Assembly: GCA_900551595.1 (NCBI GenBank)
Contig: URWR01000038.1
Span: 1 to 11,120, forward strand
DNA from: an uncultured Coriobacteriaceae bacterium
GTDB lineage: Bacteria > Actinomycetota > Coriobacteriia > Coriobacteriales > Atopobiaceae
Direction: 5' to 3'
Length of the DNA: 11,120 bases
The notes beneath the pieces are model-generated. The model was not told where the DNA came from. It was given only the letters and a program-made list of their open reading frames with translations, and did not search any database. Positions 6,376-11,120 of this stretch are shown piece after piece; the first letter of the stretch is position 1; each line of letters starts with the position of its first letter. Position numbers and translations under genes: made by a program.

Positions 6376-7416
6376 ATGGAAAAGAAGGATATCGACTGGG
6401 GTAGCCTCGGTTTTGCGTATCAACCTACCGACTACAGCTATGTATGCGAATATCGTGATGGTGCTTGGGGTGAAGGACACCTTACGTCAGATCACACACT
6501 GACACTCTCTGAGTGCGCTGGCATCTTCCATTACTGCCAGGAGGTATTTGAGGGTCTTAAGGCGTACACCACCAAGTCTGGTGACATTGTTTGCTTCCGT
6601 CCCGATCTTAATGCAAGCCGCATGGCCGACTCCGCTCGTCGCATTGTTATGCCGCCATTCCCAGAGGATAAGTTTGTCGAGGCTGTTAAAACAGTAGTTA
6701 AGGCAAACGAGGCATGGGTGCCGCCTTTTGGCTCAGGAGCTACGCTGTATGTGCGCCCCTTCATGGTTGCTACAGGTGAAGTCATTGGCGTTTCTCCAGC
6801 CGATGCATATGAGTTCCGTATTCTTGTTACACCGGTAGGCCCCTATTATTCTGGTGGTGTTAAGCCGGTTGCTGTTAAGGTTCCTGAGTATGACCGTGCT
6901 GCTCCGCATGGTACTGGTGCTATTAAGGCCGGCCTTAACTACGCCATGAGCCTGTATCCAAGCGTTGAGGCCCACAAAAAGGGCTTTGCTGACAATATGT
7001 TCCTCGATCCTCAGACTCATACCTATGTCGAAGAGTCCGGTGGCGCGAACTTTATGTTTGTAGATAAGGAAGGCACAATTGTAGTGCCACAGTCTGCAAC
7101 AAACTCCATCCTTCCTTCGATTACTCGCCGTAGCCTTGTCCAGGTTGCACGTGACATGCTGGGCATGACGGTTGTTGAGCGTCCTGTTACGTTCGAGGAG
7201 GTTGTCTCCGGAGAGTTTGTTGAGTGCGGCATGTGCGGCACCGCAGCCGTTATTAGCCCTGTTGGCAAGGTTGTAAACGGCGACACCGAAATTATCTTCG
7301 GTGAAGGTGGCATGGAGCACGTGGGACCTGTCATGGCTAAGCTTCGTGAGACCTTAACCGGCATTCAGGATGGCGAGATTGAGGATCGCTACGGCTGGGT
7401 CGTAAAGGTCTGCTAA
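6376..7416 (+). CDS. ilvE: Branched-chain amino acid aminotransferase (class IV, BCAT type II)
   Basis: This 346-residue cytosolic PLP enzyme transfers the amino group between leucine, isoleucine or valine and 2-oxoglutarate, the last step of branched-chain amino acid synthesis and the first of breakdown. It matches the longer type II BCAT layout. Seen are GIFHYCQEVFEGLKAY (49-64), RPDLNASRM, the Schiff-base Lys184 in RAAPHGTGAIKAGLNYA, and the C-terminal GTAAVISPVG (288-297) contacting the cofactor phosphate. The start is ATG 6376, with AAAGGAAG at 6362-6369; the frame is open upstream to 6307 but without a ribosome binding site. An unusual CxxC pair (Cys284, Cys287) directly precedes GTAAV. 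The gene is monocistronic with its own strong terminator, and divergent from threonine aldolase. Confidence 0.93.
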   Translation: MEKKDIDWGSLGFAYQPTDYSYVCEYRDGAWGEGHLTSDHTLTLSECAGIFHYCQEVFEGLKAYTTKSGDIVCFRPDLNASRMADSARRIVMPPFPEDKFVEAVKTVVKANEAWVPPFGSGATLYVRPFMVATGEVIGVSPADAYEFRILVTPVGPYYSGGVKPVAVKVPEYDRAAPHGTGAIKAGLNYAMSLYPSVEAHKKGFADNMFLDPQTHTYVEESGGANFMFVDKEGTIVVPQSATNSILPSITRRSLVQVARDMLGMTVVERPVTFEEVVSGEFVECGMCGTAAVISPVGKVVNGDTEIIFGEGGMEHVGPVMAKLRETLTGIQDGEIEDRYGWVVKVC

Positions 7417-7452
7417 GAGCGCATCCTAGTCAGCTTTTCAGAGCGTTACAAC

Positions 7453-7485
7453 AAAGCACAGCAGTTTTTGACTGCTGTGCTTTTA
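7453..7485 (+). terminator. Rho-independent terminator of the aminotransferase gene
   Basis: A perfect 13-bp stem, AAAGCACAGCAGT (7453-7465) with ACTGCTGTGCTTT (7471-7483), encloses a 5-base loop and ends in TTTTAT. It starts 37 bases after the ilvE stop. The stem could also stop the convergent minus-strand gene ending at 7528, but the T-tract in that direction (TTTGTTGT) is weak. Confidence 0.9.
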
Positions 7486-7527
7486 TCATGCGTACAAAAG
7501 TTTGTAGGCAAAGCGCAATTACGCGTG

Positions 7528-8130
7528 TTATTCGGTCATATCTGAGTCGCTGTCTGAATCTTTGTTTGAGTCGCTCTCATCAGATGTTGTTGCATGATCT
7601 GATGACGCTTCATCAGCGGTATCGTCGGTCTTCTCGGCACGCATCTCAGAGATGGCTTTCTCTAGGACCTCGCGGAATTTCTCGACCGAAGCATGTTCAG
7701 CATCAGTTGAGGCAAGTTCTTCGAGCTGATCCGCGCGCATGCGCGCCTCAAAAGCATGTCCATGGCGTGCAAGAGCCATAGCCATACGCTCGAGCATTTG
7801 TACACGGACGATTTTTGTATGTTCGCCTGCGGCCCACTCTTCGTAATCTCGAGCAAGCTGACGCTTGGAGTCGGATTCTTCGTAGGCGTTAAGAATGGGA
7901 TCGATGGTTCGGGCATCGTCCTTTTGATTAGCCTTATGCGTGAGACGCAGCGCTATATAGCTAATGCCAGCAAAGGCCAAAACGACCACGACGGTAGCAC
8001 TGCCCGCAAGGAGCGGATGCAAGTCCGACATGAACCAGTTCTGCAAAAGAAGAGCGGCTGCGCAACAAGTAATAATCAAGATTACCTGCGCAATTTTAGG
8101 AAGCATGGACCCGTCTTTACGCTTGGCCAT
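7528..8130 (-). CDS. Uncharacterised two-helix membrane protein with EYxEWA/GHxFEARMR domain (paralogue of its upstream neighbour)
   Basis: I do not recognise a named family. The 200-residue product has a basic N-terminus (MAKRK), two membrane helices near 13-30 and 40-63 joined by a short outside loop, and a cytosolic helical domain (about 64-165) containing PIL (78-80), DYEEWAAG (95-102) and GHAFEARMRADQLEELA (124-140). It ends in a strongly acidic Ser/Asp tail: 13 of the last 32 residues are acidic and 12 are Ser or Thr. The start is ATG 8130, because AGAAGGGA lies five bases upstream; ATG 8160 extends the frame but has no such site. The domain aligns without gaps with the product of 8211-8756 (31 of 66 residues identical by hand count), showing a tandem duplication. 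Function is unknown; a membrane-tethered scaffold or adaptor is only a guess. Confidence 0.82.
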   Translation of the reverse strand: MAKRKDGSMLPKIAQVILIITCCAAALLLQNWFMSDLHPLLAGSATVVVVLAFAGISYIALRLTHKANQKDDARTIDPILNAYEESDSKRQLARDYEEWAAGEHTKIVRVQMLERMAMALARHGHAFEARMRADQLEELASTDAEHASVEKFREVLEKAISEMRAEKTDDTADEASSDHATTSDESDSNKDSDSDSDMTE

Positions 8131-8135
8131 AAAAG

Positions 8136-8143
8136 TCCCTTCT
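8136..8143 (-). promoter_or_regulatory. Ribosome binding site that decides the start of the downstream paralogue
   Basis: AGAAGGGA on the minus strand (8143-8136) lies five bases before ATG 8130. The 30-base longer frame from ATG 8160 has only AT-rich sequence before it, including TATAAA (8176-8171) that may instead be part of a promoter. Confidence 0.6.
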
Positions 8144-8210
8144 GGCATAAAGGACGCCATTTAGTACCGATTTATACAATCCTGAAAAAACATGCAGATA
8201 GAAAAATAAC

Positions 8211-8756
8211 CTACTTCTCGCTCTTTTCAGATGAGGAGTCGTCGTTTTTCTCTCGAGCGGCGCGTTCTTTGTTAATACGAATACGCTCTTCCACAACCTG
8301 ACGGAAACGGCGTGCCTCTGCCGCCTGCTCATCGGTAAAAGCGAGATCATCAAGTTCATCGAGGCGCATTCTTGCCTCAAAATTATGCCCATCTTTTACC
8401 AAAAGGGTAATAACGTCCATAAGGAATTGGTCTTGAACTTCGTAGTCGTGGCTGCCCTTAGCCCACTCGTCATACTCGCGAAGCAGGCGCTTTTTGTTGT
8501 GAGTTGTACGATAGGTCTCAAGAATAGGCTCAACAACGAGTGTGCGATCGTTGGTGCGCCTGTTGTGATCCAGCTGCCTTTGCAGCCAATAAAAGCACAG
8601 GCCAATAAGGGCGAGGCCTATGGTAACGGTGGCTGCTGCCATATTGAGATCCATACCCATACGGGCAACAAGCCAAATAACAGTGCCGACAAGGGCGATT
8701 GCAGCGAGAAGAACGCCAACAAGGTGACTAATTTTGAATCGTGAGTTCTGGGCCAT
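8211..8756 (-). CDS. Uncharacterised two-helix membrane protein with EYDEWA/GHxFEARMR domain (upstream paralogue)
   Basis: The 181-residue product has the same architecture as its downstream neighbour: membrane helices near 11-31 and 39-58, then a cytosolic, charged helical domain with PILETY (77-82), EYDEWAKG (94-101) and GHNFEARMRLDELDDLAFTD (123-142), and a short tail rich in Ser, Lys and Glu (NDDSSSEKSEK). The tail lacks the long acidic Ser/Asp run of the paralogue. The start is ATG 8756; the nearest purine-rich site (AAGGGAG) is about 12 bases upstream, longer than ideal, and no alternative in-frame start is better. It is probably the first gene of a two-gene unit; 80 bases separate its stop from the next start, with no terminator between. 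No known enzyme motif is visible. The family appears new to me. Confidence 0.82.
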   Translation of the reverse strand: MAQNSRFKISHLVGVLLAAIALVGTVIWLVARMGMDLNMAAATVTIGLALIGLCFYWLQRQLDHNRRTNDRTLVVEPILETYRTTHNKKRLLREYDEWAKGSHDYEVQDQFLMDVITLLVKDGHNFEARMRLDELDDLAFTDEQAAEARRFRQVVEERIRINKERAAREKNDDSSSEKSEK

Positions 8757-8943
8757 GGCCGGATTGAGCTCCCTTCAGTTTCGTATCCACAGGGTATTAC
8801 TCTAGGCTATTTTTGCTCTTGACGCGAGACCTGAAAGACCCTTTACCAAGGAGTAATGCCTGAATAGATTCCGACAGATAGTTTGGTTTTTATAAAAACT
8901 TCGGTAGAGTTGAGCTATGCAGGGCAGAGAAGAAAGGTTGATG
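8757..8943 (+). other. Divergent intergenic region, no confident element
   Basis: These 187 bases lie between the start of the minus-strand paralogue and the flavin-reductase gene and should hold both promoters. TATAAA at 8891-8896 could be a -10 box for the plus-strand gene (TTCCGA at 8869-8874, 16-base spacing, is a weak -35). I see no convincing minus-strand promoter, riboswitch or repeat. Confidence 0.3.
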
Positions 8944-9558
8944 ATGGCAAAAACCGTTTGGCGTGGTGGAAACATGCTTTATCCAGTGCCAGCAGTTATG
9001 GTGAGCACTGCCGATCGAGCCGGTAGATCAAACATCATAACGGTTGCTTGGACAGGAACGGTATGCTCCAATCCACCCATGGTTTCCATCTCGGTAATGC
9101 CGCGGCGTTTTAGCCATGCATTGCTCTGCGATTCTCGCGAGTTTGTTATCAATCTAACCTCTCGCAAGCTTCAATATGCCTGCGACTGGTGTGGCGTGCG
9201 CTCTGGTGCTGATGTGGATAAGTGGCAGGAAATGAAGCTTACCCCAGAGCCAGCAGCAACTCTGAGCTATGCACCTCTTATTGCAGAGTCTCCCGTCAAC
9301 CTCGAATGCAAAGTTACCAAGATCGAGAAGTTGGGAAGTCACGACTTGTTTTTGGCTGAGATTACCGCTGTGCAGGTTGACGATGCTCTTCTCGATACTT
9401 CAGGAAAACTCGATTTGGCACGTGCAGATCTTACCGCCTATTCCCATGGTGAGTACTACGCGTTAGGGGAGAAGCTCGGCACCTTTGGTTACAGTGTGCG
9501 CAAAGAGAAAAACGTCCGCTCGGCAAAAAGCCAAAGGAGCGGACGTCGATCGAAGTAA
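8944..9558 (+). CDS. Flavin-reductase-like domain flavoprotein (flavoredoxin type)
   Basis: This 204-residue cytosolic protein has the FMN-binding split-barrel of the flavin reductase-like family (PF01613). Characteristic parts are YPVPAVMVST (13-22), SNIITVAWTG (29-38) contacting FMN, SNPPMVSISVMPRR (42-55), FVINLTSRKL (67-76) and the SPVNLECKV strand (116-124). In anaerobes such proteins act as flavoredoxins or NAD(P)H:flavin oxidoreductases; partner and donor are unknown here. ATG 8944 is preferred because AAAGG (8933-8937) lies six bases upstream; ATG 8941 and ATG 8917 are in-frame alternatives. The last 15 residues are very basic (KNVRSAKSQRSGRRSK region), and the DNA encoding them forms a minus-strand terminator, so that tail may be shaped by RNA rather than protein function. 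It faces the QueD-like gene convergently. Confidence 0.87.
   Translation: MAKTVWRGGNMLYPVPAVMVSTADRAGRSNIITVAWTGTVCSNPPMVSISVMPRRFSHALLCDSREFVINLTSRKLQYACDWCGVRSGADVDKWQEMKLTPEPAATLSYAPLIAESPVNLECKVTKIEKLGSHDLFLAEITAVQVDDALLDTSGKLDLARADLTAYSHGEYYALGEKLGTFGYSVRKEKNVRSAKSQRSGRRSK
9505..9546 (-). terminator. Minus-strand Rho-independent terminator located inside the flavin-reductase coding region
   Basis: A perfect 10-bp stem, ACGTCCGCTC (9512-9521) with GAGCGGACGT (9537-9546), has a loop that can itself fold through GGC/GCC. Read on the minus strand it is followed by TTTTTCTC (9512-9505), a proper T-tract; on the plus strand no T-tract follows. It lies 51 bases after the stop of the QueD-like gene, so it ends the purL, nitroreductase and QueD-like transcript, within codons 190-202 of the opposing gene. 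Confidence 0.85.
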
Positions 9559-9596
9559 ACCTGAGCCAGCAGATGGAGCAGATAAGCCCTTATGGT

Positions 9597-10046
9597 TTAG
9601 CTGGCAGCCTCAGGGGAGCGGCTGTAGAAAGCACGGTTATTGGGGGTCTCATCTACCTCAACCTGCGAGACTGGCAAGCTGCGCTCAACGAGTCGCTCAA
9701 ATATCCACCGAGCGAGATTCTCGGCGGTGGTGCGGAAGGGGAGTATCGTGAGTGAAAACCCTTCAGCTTCGAGTGCCGCAATCGTTGAGGGGGCAAGAGA
9801 GCCCTCCTCAACCAAAAAGGTATGATCCAGCTCGTCGGCGATTTCGGCAACCAGACGCTTAAAGGCACCAAAATCCAATACCATATCGCGCGAAGTGCCA
9901 TTGTCTGCCAAACCATCAGCAAGGTTTTCGGTGGTGATGGTGGCAACTATGCGCCAGCGATGGCCATGAAGATTTTCACATTTGCCATGGTAGTTTGTAA
10001 GAAAGTGCGCGCTGTCAAAATGCGCCTCGGCCTGTAATCCGTACAA
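9597..10046 (-). CDS. queD: 6-carboxytetrahydropterin / 6-pyruvoyl-tetrahydropterin synthase family protein (QueD-like)
   Basis: This 149-residue enzyme belongs to the PTPS/QueD family, which converts dihydroneopterin triphosphate to carboxy- or pyruvoyl-tetrahydropterin for queuosine or pterin synthesis. The zinc ligands are His14, His27 and His29 (SAHF and LHGHRW), with catalytic Cys23 in GKCENLHGH, the Asp74-His75 pair in ELDHTFL, and Glu133 in VDETP anchoring the pterin. TTAENLARWIFERL (106-119) is the usual helix. The start is TTG 10046, six bases after GGAGG, giving an N-terminus of normal length; the open frame continues upstream but through the nitroreductase gene. No queC, queE or folE lies nearby, so the pathway is not certain. 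It is the last gene of a probable purL-nitroreductase-QueD operon and ends at an embedded terminator. Confidence 0.87.
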   Translation of the reverse strand: MYGLQAEAHFDSAHFLTNYHGKCENLHGHRWRIVATITTENLADGLADNGTSRDMVLDFGAFKRLVAEIADELDHTFLVEEGSLAPSTIAALEAEGFSLTILPFRTTAENLARWIFERLVERSLPVSQVEVDETPNNRAFYSRSPEAAS

Positions 10047-10047
10047 G

Positions 10048-10596
10048 CTATTCCTCCGTTTCGGGCTGTGAGGCTGGTTGGGGATAGTGTTCAAAGAAGA
10101 CTGTTTCCTCGAGGGGCTTGCGACGCCGATGTAGGTATGAAGGGCGACTTTTATCGCTGGGATACCCGAGTGGCATAACCGCGACAATGCGATAGCTTGC
10201 AGGGATTGAGAATTGCCTGCGCAGCTCGGGTGGATCGATAAGCCCCACCCAACAGCTTTTTATGCCTACATCTTCTGCAGCAAGTGAGATTTGCGTACCC
10301 ACGATTGACGTATCAACAATGCCATAGTCCACAACATCTGGGTTATGTGCAGAGGCTTTTAGATCGTAGGCCAAGATGAGTACGCAAGGTGCGCCGAAGC
10401 GGCATTTCGTGCAAGCATCGATGCGTTTAAGTCCTTCCGGGCTTTGCACAACCAAAATGCGTTGTGGCTGGTAGTTTTCTGCAGTGGGAGCGAGGCGACC
10501 AGCCTCCAAGATGTACTCAAGCTTCTCAGGTTCAAGGGGCGTAGATGCGAAGTGACGCTCAGAGTAACGCGCTTGTGCTAACTCAAGAAAACTCAT
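10048..10596 (-). CDS. Nitroreductase-family FMN oxidoreductase
   Basis: This 182-residue soluble flavoprotein of the nitroreductase family (PF00881) is expected to act as a homodimer using NAD(P)H. RYSERHF (10-16) is the N-terminal FMN-phosphate motif; APTAENYQPQRILVV (36-50) matches the APSaxNxQPW segment; a central helix DTSIVGTQISLAAEDVGIKSCWVG (95-118) and PLGYPSDKSRP (142-152) complete the fold. Cys62 and Cys65 (CTKC) lie mid-protein, a feature seen in some anaerobe nitroreductases. Substrate is unknown. The start is ATG 10596, with GGAGGGAG five bases upstream; a TTG at 10611 falls inside that site. The purL stop lies 52 bases upstream with no terminator, and the QueD-like gene starts one base after this stop, so all three are probably cotranscribed. 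Confidence 0.9.
   Translation of the reverse strand: MSFLELAQARYSERHFASTPLEPEKLEYILEAGRLAPTAENYQPQRILVVQSPEGLKRIDACTKCRFGAPCVLILAYDLKASAHNPDVVDYGIVDTSIVGTQISLAAEDVGIKSCWVGLIDPPELRRQFSIPASYRIVAVMPLGYPSDKSRPSYLHRRRKPLEETVFFEHYPQPASQPETEE
10053..10057 (-). promoter_or_regulatory. Ribosome binding site that decides the TTG start of the QueD-like gene
   Basis: GGAGG on the minus strand (10057-10053) is six bases before TTG 10046 and overlaps the last codons of the nitroreductase. It favours this rare start and implies translational coupling. Confidence 0.7.
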
Positions 10597-10648
10597 TTCG
10601 ACTCCCTCCAAACTAAGTGTTAAGTACTACCAGCCACATGTTGAAACG

Positions 10649-11120
10649 TTACGAGAAGTAGGCGACACCGCTTTCAAAGATAGGCATGTATTTCTCGCCA
10701 GGAACATTTTGATAGAGATCTTGTCCACGGCGCTCCACATGGCCCATCTTGCCAAAGACACGACCGTCGGGGCTTGTAATGCCTTCGATGGCAAGGATTG
10801 AGCCGTTGGGGTTAACCGAGAGATCCATGCTGGGTTTGCCAGTCTCGTCAACATATTGCGTGGCGATTTGTCCGCCGGCTTGTAGCTCTGCGCATACCTG
10901 GTCGTTTGCAACAAAGCGGCCTTCGCCGTGCGAGATGGCAACGGTATATATTTCGCCGGTCTTGCATGCGGACAGCCATGGAGAAAGATCGCTTGCTACG
11001 CGTGTGCGTACCAAACGACTCTGGTGCCGTCCGATGGTATTAAACGTGAGTGTTGGGGCGTTGGGTGTGGCATCAACAATATCGCCGTAAGGCACGAGTC
11101 CAAGCTTTACGAGCGCCTGG
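10649..11120 (-). CDS. purL: Phosphoribosylformylglycinamidine synthase, C-terminal part (5' end outside window)
   Basis: These last 157 residues belong to a PurL whose C-terminus is a fused glutamine amidotransferase, the FGAM synthase step of purine synthesis. The visible frame begins QALVKLGLVPYGDI (matching the helix after the nucleophile Cys, which is off-window). It continues through HGEGRF, NPNGSILAIEGI, and the triad segment KMGHVERR with the catalytic His and Glu. It ends VPGEKYMPIFESGVAYF, typical of the ~1,250-residue clostridial-type fused PurL rather than the separate PurQ. The reading frame has no break in the part shown. It is the first visible gene of the purL, nitroreductase, QueD-like set. 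Only the C-terminal ~13% of a normal PurL is present here. Confidence 0.93.
   Translation of the reverse strand, partial: QALVKLGLVPYGDIVDATPNAPTLTFNTIGRHQSRLVRTRVASDLSPWLSACKTGEIYTVAISHGEGRFVANDQVCAELQAGGQIATQYVDETGKPSMDLSVNPNGSILAIEGITSPDGRVFGKMGHVERRGQDLYQNVPGEKYMPIFESGVAYFS

Noticed and set aside
7528..8756. Toxin-antitoxin or phage-defence pair for the two adjacent small genes
   Set aside because: The two products are paralogues with the same membrane topology and no nuclease, HTH or nucleotide-binding motif; a toxin-antitoxin pair would not be expected to be homologous.
9597..10187. Longer 196-residue form of the QueD-like protein with an N-terminal extension
   Set aside because: The extension lies inside the nitroreductase gene in another frame and is not protein-like, whereas TTG 10046 has an ideal ribosome binding site and gives family-typical length.

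Overview
The window looks like chromosomal DNA from a moderate-GC (about 50% by eye) Gram-positive, most likely a member of the Coriobacteriia (Atopobiaceae or a relative). This rests on the clostridial-type fused PurL tail, the PiT plus DUF47 pair, strong purine-rich ribosome binding sites, several GTG or TTG starts and the overall codon use. The assignment is inference, not proof. No transposase, integrase, CRISPR array, phage gene or recognisable defence system is present. No gene-free stretch exceeds 300 bases; the longest are 1434-1632, 8757-8943 and 6206-6375.

Left part (1-4168, plus strand). The window opens inside a tRNA-Thr(CGU) gene followed by its terminator. Next is a 396-residue XRE-type regulator with an N-terminal helix-turn-helix and a long helical, TPR-like body. 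Then comes a phosphate-uptake unit: a PiT-family permease and its DUF47 (PhoU-like) accessory protein, preceded by an AT-rich array of short repeats that may be a phosphate-response operator. A very large hairpin plus T-tract closes this unit. Just behind it lies a HAD-superfamily phosphatase or phosphomutase-like gene.

Middle part (4144-7484). A low-specificity threonine aldolase and an EamA/DMT-type transporter form an overlapping minus-strand pair. The transporter gene runs 25 bp into the 3' end of the HAD gene. Divergent from the aldolase is a branched-chain aminotransferase with a strong terminator. The three genes make a small amino-acid metabolism cluster around one shared promoter region.

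Right part (7528-11120). Two adjacent minus-strand genes encode paralogous, uncharacterised proteins, each with two membrane helices and a conserved cytosolic helical domain. I did not recognise the family, and it is the most novel item here. Divergent from them is a flavin-reductase-like flavoprotein. Facing it, on the minus strand, is a probable operon: the end of purL, a nitroreductase-family gene and a QueD/6-pyruvoyl-tetrahydropterin-synthase-family gene that starts at TTG one base after the nitroreductase stop. The terminator of that operon lies inside the last codons of the flavin-reductase gene, so the same DNA encodes a basic protein tail on one strand and a termination hairpin on the other.
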